Shown here piece by piece: positions 9,376-17,433 of a stretch of 64,000 nucleotides of DNA; the stretch's first letter is position 1; every line of letters begins with the position of its first letter. The stretch is from Haloplasmatales bacterium 4B (GTDB taxonomy: Bacteria > Bacillota_I > Bacilli_A > Haloplasmatales > Haloplasmataceae). The stretch lies in assembly GCA_003586005.1 (NCBI GenBank), contig NSKI01000009.1, forward strand, positions 1 to 64,000, read 5' to 3'. The position numbers and the translations under genes were made by a program. The notes under the pieces are model-generated. The model worked only from the letters and a program-made list of their open reading frames with translations, ran no database searches and was not told the origin of the DNA.

Positions 9376-10225
9376 ATGTTAGATAAATTCTAATTTTCGA
9401 TTAGCTGTATTAATCATTGGATTTATATTTAGTTAATCTATAATTTCTAATCCTTCTCTTGCAGCATGAGCTGATGCTTGGGTAGTTGTTGATATTAGTT
9501 AATAATCGGAATTGTATTACTTGGCATCTATTCTTACATATTTATTTTAAACTCTGGAAAAATGCTAATCGATATCTTAATAGATGTATTTGGTAAGAAA
9601 ATGGGGAATATTATTACTGTGTTTATATATTGTATTTTTATTCATCTATTTTAATTCTAAAAAATTACTTCTATTTAATATCATAACTATTTCTTTTCAA
9701 ATACCAATGATTTTTGTCGGAATTGTTTTAGTGTTAGCTAGGGCTTATCGTGTAATAAAAGGTTTAGAAGTAATTGTAAGAGTTATTGAAATTTGGATTC
9801 CAATCATGATTTGCATATCCATTTTCCTGTTTTAGAGCATGGATTTAAGCCGATCCTAAAGACCTCTTTTTACATGATGACTTTTCCATATGGGGAATGG
9901 GTTATATTAAATAAAGATAAATATGTCTTTAAAGTTGCTAGTTTTCCTGTCATTTTTGTAGCTTTTTAATGTTAATAGTAATATTATGATAGAAAAAACT
10001 ATTTATCCTTACTGTATAAATGAAAAGATTGTACCAGATATTCATATAGAGGTTTTTATAGAGATAAACGTTCTATTAGGTGGTGTAACTAAAGGTTATA
10101 TTATATTCTATTACTATGGGAATTTATCAGTTTTTTCAAATTTCATAATTATATACCGTATGTTATGTCTATTTCAGTCTTCGTTATTGCATTAACATTT
10201 TGGCTATTTATAAGTATATTTGATT
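9376..10225 (+). pseudogene. GerB-type germination permease pseudogene (array copy 1)
   Basis: A clear homologue of the intact gene at 10345, aligned base by base from ATG 9376, but destroyed: an early TAA at codon 6 with a short deletion, TAA and TGA replacing GAA and GGA codons around 9435-9470, several frameshifts, and loss of about 200 bases of the 3' end. Two surviving open fragments (9584-9835 and 9986-10195) carry pieces such as KGLEVIVRVIEIWIP and PDIHIEVFIEINVLLGGVTK. The ancestral protein was an APC-superfamily, 10-helix germinant-binding B subunit. The sequence then runs directly into the next spacer repeat. Confidence 0.9.
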
Positions 10226-10274
10226 TAGTGAAGAAAATATTTTTCTGAATAATCTTCAGTTTATGACAATTCAT

Positions 10275-10344
10275 TGACAAAGAACTGTCAGTCCATCAGT
10301 CATTAATGAAAAGATGGTAAAATATTTATTGACAAGGTGATACG
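10275..10344 (+). repeat. Ger spacer repeat, copy 2
   Basis: Non-coding copy of the tail of the small membrane protein gene (CTGTCAGTCCATCAGTCATT and GAAAAGATGGTAAAATATTT) plus the AAGGTGAT ribosome binding site before ATG 10345. It is the junction of the tandem gerB duplication. Confidence 0.8.
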
Positions 10345-11427
10345 ATGTTAGATAAAGTAAAGATTTCTAGTTTTCAATTAGCTGTAGTAATTATCGGATT
10401 TATATTTAGTGAATCTATCATTTCTAATCCCTCTCTTGCAGCAGGAATTGATGGTTGGATAGTTATACTTATTGGCTTAATAAGTGGAATTGTATTGATT
10501 AGTATTTTTTCTTTTATCTCGATACTAAACCCTGGGAAAACTCTAATCAATATTTTGATAGATGTATTTGGTAAAAAAATGGGTAATCTTATTGCTGCGC
10601 TTTATATATGGCATTTTATTCACATTTTATCCTTAGTTTTAGATCACTATTTGGGTTTTATATCATCTACTCTTTATGTTCAAACGCCAATGATTTTTGT
10701 AGCAATTATTTTAACGTTAGTATGCGCTTATTGTGTAAAAAGTGGTTTAGAAGTTATTGCAAGAGTTTCTGAAATATGGATTCCAATCACAATTTTCATA
10801 GCTATTCTCCTGTTTTTGGCATTAATCGGTAGGTATGATGTTAATAATTTTTTTCCTGTTTTAGAGGATGGATTTAAGTCAATCCTAAAGCCCTCTTTAT
10901 ACATGATAATTTTTCCATATGGAGAAATGGTTGTATTTTTAATGGTTTTTCCTCATTTGAATAAACATAAGAATGTCTTTAAAGTAGCTAGCATTTCCAC
11001 CATTTTTGCTAGCTTACTATTATTAATAGTAACATTAAGGGTTATAATGGTTTTAGGTCCTGATATGATAGAAAGAATTACTTATCCTAACTTTATAAGT
11101 GCGAAATTTGTACCAGATATTCATATAGAGGTTTTTATAGCAATAAATGTTCTATTAGGTGGTGTAACTAAAGTTTGTATTTTATTATATTCTATAGTTA
11201 TGGGGGTATCTCAACTATTCAAACTTGATGATTACAAACCGTTTGTTATGCCTATTTCGGTCATCGTGATTGCTTTAACATTTTGGCTATTTGAAAGTTT
11301 TTTTGAACATCAAAGCTGGTCAGAAGAAATATATCCTTACTACTCGCTACCCTTTCAAGTCATTATACCGATTTTTGTTTTGATTTTTTCTATAAGAAAA
11401 AATAAAATGAGATCTTCAAAGAAATGA
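10345..11427 (+). CDS. GerB-type spore germination permease (array copy 2, intact)
   Basis: 360 residues, about 10 membrane helices, GerAB/GerKB family within the APC amino-acid permease superfamily: the germinant-binding B subunit of the receptor. Visible landmarks are the N-terminal KVKISSFQLAVVIIGF, the PGKTLINILIDVFGK loop, KSGLEVIARVSEIWIPITIF, the FPYGEMVVFLMVFPHLNKHK segment, and the amphipathic C-terminal region YPYYSLPFQVIIPIFVLI. The ribosome binding site AAGGTGAT precedes ATG. The gene is one of two intact members of a four-copy tandem array, so the organism may build receptors with alternative B subunits on one A/C pair. Confidence 0.92.
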   Translation: MLDKVKISSFQLAVVIIGFIFSESIISNPSLAAGIDGWIVILIGLISGIVLISIFSFISILNPGKTLINILIDVFGKKMGNLIAALYIWHFIHILSLVLDHYLGFISSTLYVQTPMIFVAIILTLVCAYCVKSGLEVIARVSEIWIPITIFIAILLFLALIGRYDVNNFFPVLEDGFKSILKPSLYMIIFPYGEMVVFLMVFPHLNKHKNVFKVASISTIFASLLLLIVTLRVIMVLGPDMIERITYPNFISAKFVPDIHIEVFIAINVLLGGVTKVCILLYSIVMGVSQLFKLDDYKPFVMPISVIVIALTFWLFESFFEHQSWSEEIYPYYSLPFQVIIPIFVLIFSIRKNKMRSSKK

Positions 11428-11533
11428 AATCAGAATTTCTTTTCATGATTAAAAGAAATAGATATATAAAGTATTCGGTTTTAATGAAGAAATATTTTTC
11501 TGTATAATTTATCTTCAATTTATAACAGTTCAT

Positions 11534-11605
11534 AGACAAAAAACCTGTCAGTCTAGCAGTCATTACTAGATAAGATGGGAAAATATTAATTAACAAGGTG
11601 ATATT
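11534..11605 (+). repeat. Ger spacer repeat, copy 3
   Basis: Third copy of the small-gene tail (AAACCTGTCAGTC..GCAGTCATTA, AAGATGGGAAAATATT) leading into AAGGTGAT and the start of the second intact gerB-type gene. It has diverged slightly more than copy 2. Confidence 0.8.
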
Positions 11606-12685
11606 ATGGTAGATAAAGTAAAGATTTCTAGTTTTCAATTAGCTCTATTAATAATTGGGTCCACACTTGGTTCGGTTACAATTTTTAACCCTGCTTCTGC
11701 TGCAGGAGCTGATGCTTGGATGGTAGTTATTCTTAGTTTAGTAAGCGGAATTGTATTGATTAGCATATATTCCTTTATTTCTATCCTTAATCCAGGGAAA
11801 ACACTTATAGATATTTTGATAGATGTCTTTGGTAAGACTACAGGTAAATTTATAGGTATACTCTATCTATGGTATTTTATTCATCTTTTTTCATTAGCTG
11901 CGGGATCATTTGTAGATTTTAGCGTATCAACTATTTACATTACAACTCCAGCAGCTTTTATAGCAATCGTTTTTGGAATACTAGTTGTTTACAGAGTAAA
12001 AAAAGGTTTAGAAATAATCGCTAGATTTAGTGAATTAGTAATACCTATAATGATGTTGATTATAATATTACTGTTTTTTGTATTAATAAGTAAGTATGAT
12101 GTCAATAATTTTCTTCCTGTATTGGAACATGGATTTAAACCAGTCTTAAAGGCTTCTTTTTTGATGATGACATTTCCTTTTGGAGAATTGGTTGTATATT
12201 TAATGATTTTTCCTCATTTGAATAAACAAAAGAATGTCATTAAAATAGCAAGTATTTCCGTCGTAATTGCTGGATTATTATTATTATTAATAACAGTAAG
12301 TACGTTAATGGTTTTAGGACCAATTATGTTAGAAAGAGTTAAATATCCAACCTTTATAAGTGCAAAGTTTGTCCCAGAAATTCACATGGAAGTATTTACA
12401 GCTATTAATCTAATAATAGGGCTTGCAATCATGGGTTCCATCATAATATATGCTGTAAGTATGGGGGTATCACAAATTTTCAAACTTGATGATTATAAGC
12501 AATTTGTTACGCCTATTACAATAATTGGGTATGCTTTATCATTTTGGATATTTGATAATTCATTTGATCACGATATTTGGTTAAAAGAGGTATATCCATA
12601 TTATGCACTTCCTTTTCAAGTTATTATACCGATATTTGTTTTGATTACCTCTCTGATAAAAAACAAAATGAAGTTTTCCAAATAA
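11606..12685 (+). CDS. GerB-type spore germination permease (array copy 3, intact)
   Basis: 359 residues, same family and layout as the preceding gene: identical KVKISSFQLA start, PGKTLIDILIDVFGKTTG loop, KKGLEIIARFSELVIP, FPFGELVVYLMIFPHLNKQK and YPYYALPFQVIIPIF. The middle helices (GSFVDFSVSTIYITTPAAF versus DHYLGFISSTLYVQTPMIF) and the C-terminal hairpin (DNSFDHDIWLKE versus ESFFEHQSWSEE) differ most, which is where germinant specificity might have shifted. The gene is preceded by spacer repeat copy 3 with the same AAGGTGAT site, and followed directly by an IS3 transposase remnant and a truncated fourth copy. Confidence 0.92.
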   Translation: MVDKVKISSFQLALLIIGSTLGSVTIFNPASAAGADAWMVVILSLVSGIVLISIYSFISILNPGKTLIDILIDVFGKTTGKFIGILYLWYFIHLFSLAAGSFVDFSVSTIYITTPAAFIAIVFGILVVYRVKKGLEIIARFSELVIPIMMLIIILLFFVLISKYDVNNFLPVLEHGFKPVLKASFLMMTFPFGELVVYLMIFPHLNKQKNVIKIASISVVIAGLLLLLITVSTLMVLGPIMLERVKYPTFISAKFVPEIHMEVFTAINLIIGLAIMGSIIIYAVSMGVSQIFKLDDYKQFVTPITIIGYALSFWIFDNSFDHDIWLKEVYPYYALPFQVIIPIFVLITSLIKNKMKFSK

Positions 12686-12712
12686 TTAAAATCTGTATTT
12701 AGGTTAGCACAG

Positions 12713-12905
12713 TTTATTAACAAAAAACGTCTTATGAGGCTTATGGGAATCTCTGCTAAGATTAGACGAAAGAGAAAAGGATACATTAAATCAACACCAC
12801 AAATAACAACTGAGAATGTCTTAAATTAGAATTCAAAGCAGAAGCACCTAATACAAAACGATTAACAGGTGTTACAGAGTATAAAGTGATAGGCATAACC
12901 AAAAA
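12713..12905 (+). mobile_element. IS3-family transposase (orfB) remnant
   Basis: Translation reads INKKRLMRLMGISAKIRRKR, then GYIKSTPQITTENVL, then after a one-base frameshift EFKAEAPNTKRLTGVTEYKV. This is the region between the helix-turn-helix-like HTH_21 segment and the DDE domain of IS150-type IS3 transposases ('NxKRVxRLM...ENxLxRxFxAxxPNxKWxTDIT'). The first catalytic Asp position reads G (LTGVTEY), and the rest of the DDE domain is gone. The element lies between gerB copies 3 and 4 and probably caused the truncation of copy 4. Confidence 0.75.
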
Positions 12906-13007
12906 ACACTTTTTGAAAAAGATATGAATTAAATACAATTTTATAGTGTAAATATTATTATGTGGTTTCTCTAGATTTATATAATGCCTAAATATTGCAA
13001 AGCAATT

Positions 13008-13262
13008 CAAGGTTCAATCATCATATATGCTGCATGTATAAGGGTATCACAAATTTTCAAACTTGATAATTATAAGCCGCTTGTTATGCCTATTTCAATC
13101 ATCGTGATTGCCATGTCATTGTGGGTAATTGATAGTGTTTTTGAACAACTAAGTTGGGGGGAAGAAGTATATCCATACTATGCGCTTCCTTTTCAAGTCT
13201 TTATACCGATTTTAGTATTGATTTTCTCTATAATAAAAAACAAAATGAAAACTTCTAATTAA
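13008..13262 (+). pseudogene. GerB-type permease C-terminal fragment (array copy 4)
   Basis: From about 13008 the translation (GSIIIYAACIRVSQIFKLDN, then YPYYALPFQVFIPILVLIFS and KNKMKTSN) matches the last ~85 residues of the two intact gerB-type proteins. The first eight or so helices are missing. An open frame from ATG 12984 exists, but its first residues are not related to the family and there is no ribosome binding site. It is the distal end of a fourth array copy, cut off by the IS3 remnant just upstream. Confidence 0.85.
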
Positions 13263-13296
13263 TTGTAAAAGGTATGTAAATAGATTAAACAAAAAT

Positions 13297-13335
13297 TACA
13301 CTGTATTTGAAAAATTAGCAGTGTATTTTTATTTC
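13297..13335 (+). terminator. Rho-independent terminator of ger operon
   Basis: TACACTG (13297-13303) pairs with CAGTGTA (13319-13325), followed by TTTTTATTT. It is the likely end of the germination operon transcript. Confidence 0.65.
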
Positions 13336-13473
13336 TGATTATATAATTATATAGTGACAATTTCTGGAATAATAAGTGACTTATCAGGGAATGAATCTCG
13401 TTTATTTTATACAAGCAATAATTTTTTTCTATTCTAAGTTCATGTAAATTTATTTAGTTCTATAAAAAAAGAT

Positions 13474-13502
13474 TTGACAACGTTTTCTTTAGTTGCTATA
13501 AT
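13474..13502 (+). promoter_or_regulatory. Sigma-A-type promoter of GNAT-ribokinase-nucleosidase operon
   Basis: TTGACA (13474-13479) and TATAAT (13497-13502) with an exact 17-base spacer. Because this promoter occupies the beginning of the open frame, the true start of the following acetyltransferase must lie downstream, at 13546. Confidence 0.9.
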
Positions 13503-13519
13503 GGGTTTAAATTATGTGA

Positions 13520-13531
13520 TAAAACGTTTTA
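13520..13531. promoter_or_regulatory. LacI-type operator TAAAACGTTTTA
   Basis: A perfect 12-base palindrome with a central CG, the hallmark of LacI/GalR-family operators, placed about 18 bases after the -10 box, where binding would block transcription. The LacI-family gene at 17434, encoded just after the operon, is the obvious candidate repressor. Confidence 0.7.
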
Positions 13532-13545
13532 CTAAGGAGTTTGCT

Positions 13546-13971
13546 ATGAAAATTGTAGAAAATGCTTTAACTCCTCAAATATTTAGTGAACTGCGAAATA
13601 CAGGTCCATTTATACCTTATGAAGAAGAAGATATAATATATGCTTTAGAACATTCTTTATTTAATGTGGTAATTTATGATGAGCAAAAAGCTGTTGGAAT
13701 TGCCAGACTAATTGGCGATAATCGTTTGACTTTTATTATTAAAGATGTTGTTGTATTGCCTAGGTATCAAAATAGAGGCGTTGGTGATTTACTAATAAAA
13801 CAACTGTTTAAATATATTGAAGCTAATGCTTGTACTAATGCTTATATTGGATTAATGAGTACTCCTCATAAGGAAGGATTTTATGAAAAGTATGGTTTCA
13901 TTCGACGACCGAACGAAAAGTACGGAGCAGGTATGGTTATGTTTTATAAAGGAGGAAAAATAAGTGAATAA
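13546..13971 (+). CDS. GNAT-family N-acetyltransferase
   Basis: 141 residues with a GNAT acetyl-CoA fold: VGIARLIGDN strand, the DVVVLPRYQNRGVGDLLIKQ motif A (acetyl-CoA pyrophosphate loop, about residues 65-85), and the C-terminal FYEKYGFIRRP. ATG 13546 is chosen because AAGGAG lies 5 bases upstream and the longer frame would start in the promoter. It is the first gene of an operon with ribokinase, nucleoside hydrolase and a DcuC-family transporter; the next gene starts 8 bases before its stop, so translation is coupled. The acceptor substrate is unknown; small GNATs are often found beside ribokinases in Firmicutes. Confidence 0.85.
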   Translation: MKIVENALTPQIFSELRNTGPFIPYEEEDIIYALEHSLFNVVIYDEQKAVGIARLIGDNRLTFIIKDVVVLPRYQNRGVGDLLIKQLFKYIEANACTNAYIGLMSTPHKEGFYEKYGFIRRPNEKYGAGMVMFYKGGKISE

Positions 13972-14887
13972 AATAATCGTCTTTGGTAGTGTCAACACTG
14001 ATTTAGTGATTTCATCTCCAAAGATTCCTATAGAAGGCGAAACATTAAAAGGACAAAATTTTTTTACAAGTCCTGGTGGAAAAGGTGCTAATCAAGCAGT
14101 TGCTGCTTCTTTACTTGGTGGTCAAGTAGAACTAATCGGTTGTGTTGGAAATGACTACTTTGGTATTAAATCCTTAGATATTTTAAAGAGTAGTGGAGTA
14201 GGAACTAGTCACATACATCAAATAGAGGGAGCTCAATCAGGAATTGCTATGGTTATAACTGTAAATGGTGATAATCGCATTATTTTAGATAGTGGTGCAA
14301 ACCGACAGTTAAAAGTAGCGCATTTCAAACAATATATTAATCAAACCAATGTATACGGTGATCTATTTGTGACACAATTAGAAAATGATGTAGATGAAAC
14401 AATTGAAGCACTTAAAGTGGCTAAGAAACAGGGAATGACAACAATATTTAACCCTGCCCCAGCGGTACCAATTAACCAAATTGTATATCAAAGTGTAGAC
14501 ATACTTGTGCTCAACCAGAGTGAAGCACAGATTTTAACAGGTATATATCCAACTGAACAAAGTAGCTGTCAAGCGGTTTACAAACACTTGTCTTCATTAG
14601 GCGTTAAGACGGTAATTATTACACTAGGTGCTTTAGGAAGTGTTTTGATAGATGAAACAGATTTTAAAGAAATAAAGGGGTATCTTGTTCCTACCATCGA
14701 TACAACAGGAGCTGGAGATGCGTATATAGGTGCACTGTCTTACGGTATGTCAAACGGTTTTAGTGTTTATGACAGTATGATACTTGCAAGTCAAGTTTCA
14801 GCGCTTGTTGTAATGAAAAGGGGTGCACAAATAGCTATGCCCACATTAAATGAAGTTAGAAATTATTTTAATAAGGAGGACAAATGA
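13964..14887 (+). CDS. rbsK: Ribokinase
   Basis: 307 residues, PfkB family. Visible features: the N-terminal GSVNTDLVI, the GGKGANQAVAASLLGG signature near residue 40, NPAPA near 166, NQSEAQILTG near 186, and the C-terminal TTGAGDAYIGAL with the catalytic base Asp252. These residues are diagnostic for ribokinase, which phosphorylates D-ribose to ribose-5-phosphate in the cytoplasm. The start is GTG 13964 with AAAGGAGG 9 bases upstream, overlapping the GNAT gene. Downstream is a nucleoside hydrolase (4-base overlap), which would release ribose from nucleosides, so the two form a nucleoside-ribose salvage pair. Confidence 0.93.
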   Translation: MNKIIVFGSVNTDLVISSPKIPIEGETLKGQNFFTSPGGKGANQAVAASLLGGQVELIGCVGNDYFGIKSLDILKSSGVGTSHIHQIEGAQSGIAMVITVNGDNRIILDSGANRQLKVAHFKQYINQTNVYGDLFVTQLENDVDETIEALKVAKKQGMTTIFNPAPAVPINQIVYQSVDILVLNQSEAQILTGIYPTEQSSCQAVYKHLSSLGVKTVIITLGALGSVLIDETDFKEIKGYLVPTIDTTGAGDAYIGALSYGMSNGFSVYDSMILASQVSALVVMKRGAQIAMPTLNEVRNYFNKEDK

Positions 14888-15810
14888 TGAATAAAAAACT
14901 TCCAATCATAATTGATACAGACCCTGGCATTGATGATGCAGTTGCAATTGCTGTTGCGCTATTTAGTGAAAAACTAGATGTAAAACTGATTACAACAGTT
15001 GCGGGAAATGTTAGTTTAGAAAAAGTAACAATGAACACTTTAAAACTTTTGAAATTTTGGAATAAAAAAATTCCTGTGGCACAAGGAGCTAGTGAACCTC
15101 TCATAAGACCTTCTATGGATGCTAGTAATGTCCATGGGAATAGTGGGATGGATGGTTACGATTTTGAAGATGGTGATTTATCACTGCTTTTAAAAGAAAA
15201 TGCAGTTGAAGCCATGTATAAAACCATTATGTCTTGTGAAGAGAAAATAACAATTATGCCAATTGGTCCTTTAACGAATATCGCTTTACTCTTAAAAGTA
15301 TATCCTCAAGTGAAAAAGAAAATTGAAGAAATTGTATTAATGGGAGGATCTACAACCCGAGGTAATAAAGGGGTTATGTCAGAGTTTAACATTGCTGTGG
15401 ATCCCGAAGCAGCGAAAATTGTATTCTCTAGTGGAGTCCCTATTGTGATGGCAGGACTTGATGTAGGATGGAAGGCGTTAGTATATCCAGAGGATAGTGC
15501 TCAAATTAAAACGTTCAATCGTACAGGGGATATGCTTTATTCATTGTTCCAACATTACCGTGGAAGAGGACTTAAAAATGGGTTGAAAATGTATGATACT
15601 TGCGCAGTTGCTTATTTATTAAAACCAGAAATGTTTGAAGTAGCTCATACATTTGTTGATATAGAATTAGTTGGGGCCCTAACAGCGGGAACTACTGTTG
15701 TTGATTTAAAGGGGTACTTAAAACAAACAGAAAACGCAAAAGTCTGTGTTGATATTGACCAAGAAATGTTCAAAAATTGGTTGCTTAATGCATTGAAAAA
15801 ATGTATTTAA
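14884..15810 (+). CDS. Inosine/uridine-preferring nucleoside hydrolase
   Basis: 308 residues, IUNH family. The N-terminal calcium-binding DTDPGIDDAVAI (about residues 10-21), NVHGNSGMDG near 80, MPIGPLTNIALLL near 126, the MGGSTTRGN and SEFNIAVDPEAA blocks near 155-178, and the second Asp in MYDTCAVAYLL near 238 are all present. The enzyme hydrolyses ribonucleosides to free base and ribose. ATG 14884 overlaps the rbsK stop; a second ATG at 14887 has better spacing (7 bases) from AAGGAGG and may be the real start. Operon context with ribokinase supports ribonucleoside catabolism; base preference cannot be read. Confidence 0.92.
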   Translation: MMNKKLPIIIDTDPGIDDAVAIAVALFSEKLDVKLITTVAGNVSLEKVTMNTLKLLKFWNKKIPVAQGASEPLIRPSMDASNVHGNSGMDGYDFEDGDLSLLLKENAVEAMYKTIMSCEEKITIMPIGPLTNIALLLKVYPQVKKKIEEIVLMGGSTTRGNKGVMSEFNIAVDPEAAKIVFSSGVPIVMAGLDVGWKALVYPEDSAQIKTFNRTGDMLYSLFQHYRGRGLKNGLKMYDTCAVAYLLKPEMFEVAHTFVDIELVGALTAGTTVVDLKGYLKQTENAKVCVDIDQEMFKNWLLNALKKCI

Positions 15811-15843
15811 AGTGAATATATTAAATTGTATGGAGGAAGAAAC

Positions 15844-17259
15844 ATGGAACAAATTTTAATGTACACATCAGCAATTATAGCTGTAGGACTAGTTATTTTT
15901 ATGCTAATCAAAAAAGCTGATATTAAATTGACGTTATTAGGGGTTGGATTAGTATTATTATATGTTGCTATAATAATGGGTAATTCTGTTACTGATACTA
16001 CAACAGGTGCTGTATTCCTTGATCCATTCCAAGTGGTTGTTGATCAATTCAAAAGAATATTAGCAAGAGCTGGGTTGATTATTTTAATTTTAGGTGGTTA
16101 CTCAAGCTATATGAGTGCAATTGGCGCAAATGAAGTGACTGTCGATGTGTTAACAAAACCACTTAAACGAATTAAATCAGCCTATGTTTTGGTTCCGTTT
16201 GTCTTTTTATTAGGAAATCTATTGTCACTAGTTGTACCAAGTGCTTCAAATTTAGCAATAATTTTACTTGCTACTTTATATCCTGTATTAAAAAAATCAG
16301 GAATGTCTACATTAACAGCTGCTGCTGTCATAGCAACAACAGCAACCGTTATGCCAACACCATTAGGTGGAGATAATGTTGCAATTTCGGAAGAACTAGC
16401 TCAATATGCTGATTTTACTGGGTTAACAGCAACAGAATATGTATTCAGTTATCATGCACTTGTATCAATTCCAACATTAATTTTAATGGCAGTTGTTCAC
16501 TATTTCTGGCAAAAGCATTCAGATAAGAGACAAATTGCTAAGGGAATACAAACAGAAGAAGTGGTAACAGTAGATACATCTAAAGCAGTCGATGTTCAAG
16601 GTGGAGCTCTTTATAAAACAGTATATTCATTACTACCTGTTTTCCCAATTGTATTATTGCTTGTCTTTTATATACTGGGAACTACTACAGGTATAGATGT
16701 GAATTTATCTGTTGAATTATCAGTTTTAGTCAGTTTCGCTTTAGCACTTGTTGCTGAACTGATTCGTAAACGTAATGGTAAAGAAGTATTAAAACATACA
16801 GAAACATTCTTTAAAGGTATGGGGAATGGGTTTGGTATTGTGGCATTATTAGTAGCTGCGTCTGTGTTTGTTTCAGGGCTAAAAAGTATTGGTATGGTAA
16901 GTACTATTCAAGAAACTATGCAAGGTAGTAATAGTCAAGGATTTGTATTGCCATTAATATTGGTCCTATTTACAGCGTTAATTGTTATCTTAAGCGGCAG
17001 TGGAACAGCGTTATTTTATGCTATGGTCCCACTTATGTATGGATTAGCTACCGCAGCAGGAATTAGTGCTTTAGCTGTAACAATCCCAATGGGACTTGCA
17101 GGAAACTTATTACGTGCAGTTTCCCCAGTATCTGCCGTTATAGTTATCGTAGCTGGTACTACAAAACAAAATCCACTTGATATTGTTAAACGTACATCAG
17201 TTCCAATGATTTCAGGGGTTATATTTATGTTTGTATTATCAATGATACTTTTCTTATAA
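15844..17259 (+). CDS. DcuC/YfcC-type anion transporter family protein, probable nucleoside-operon uptake protein
   Basis: 471 residues, about 12 membrane helices, matching the C4-dicarboxylate carrier DcuC family (IT superfamily): helix pairs with LVVPSASNLAIILLATLYPVL near residue 130, TATVMPTPLGGDNVA near 165, and the second re-entrant repeat FTALIVILSGSGTALFYAMVP near 375. ATG 15844 is chosen because GGAGGAAG sits 5 bases upstream. The family is named for dicarboxylates, but the gene is last in an operon for nucleoside hydrolysis and ribose phosphorylation, so it more likely imports a nucleoside here. That substrate is inferred from context only. Confidence 0.8.
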   Translation: MEQILMYTSAIIAVGLVIFMLIKKADIKLTLLGVGLVLLYVAIIMGNSVTDTTTGAVFLDPFQVVVDQFKRILARAGLIILILGGYSSYMSAIGANEVTVDVLTKPLKRIKSAYVLVPFVFLLGNLLSLVVPSASNLAIILLATLYPVLKKSGMSTLTAAAVIATTATVMPTPLGGDNVAISEELAQYADFTGLTATEYVFSYHALVSIPTLILMAVVHYFWQKHSDKRQIAKGIQTEEVVTVDTSKAVDVQGGALYKTVYSLLPVFPIVLLLVFYILGTTTGIDVNLSVELSVLVSFALALVAELIRKRNGKEVLKHTETFFKGMGNGFGIVALLVAASVFVSGLKSIGMVSTIQETMQGSNSQGFVLPLILVLFTALIVILSGSGTALFYAMVPLMYGLATAAGISALAVTIPMGLAGNLLRAVSPVSAVIVIVAGTTKQNPLDIVKRTSVPMISGVIFMFVLSMILFL

Positions 17260-17291
17260 ATAAAAACATATAATTCAAACATACACTTTTT

Positions 17292-17337
17292 AAAAACTGT
17301 GCCTTAATTATGTTCAATTTAAGGTGCGGTTTTTATT
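17292..17337 (+). terminator. Rho-independent terminator
   Basis: AAAAACTGTGCCTTAA and TTAAGGTGCGGTTTTT form a long stem (with G-U pairs) followed by a T run. It ends the ribonucleoside operon. Confidence 0.85.
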
Positions 17338-17433
17338 TGGTCTATTGGTCTATTTATTAAAATTTAAAATCTATATATACTGTTTTTTCTTCTAATTTTT
17401 GTTACAATAATATTTGAAGTGGGTGATGAATAA

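Noticed and set aside
12984-13007. ATG start for the last gerB-type fragment
   Set aside because: The first eight codons are unrelated to GerB and lack a ribosome binding site; homology begins at about 13008.
13474-13545. N-terminal extension of the GNAT protein from TTG 13474
   Set aside because: The TTG is the first three bases of the -35 box and the -10 box lies inside the frame; ATG 13546 has AAGGAG at correct spacing.
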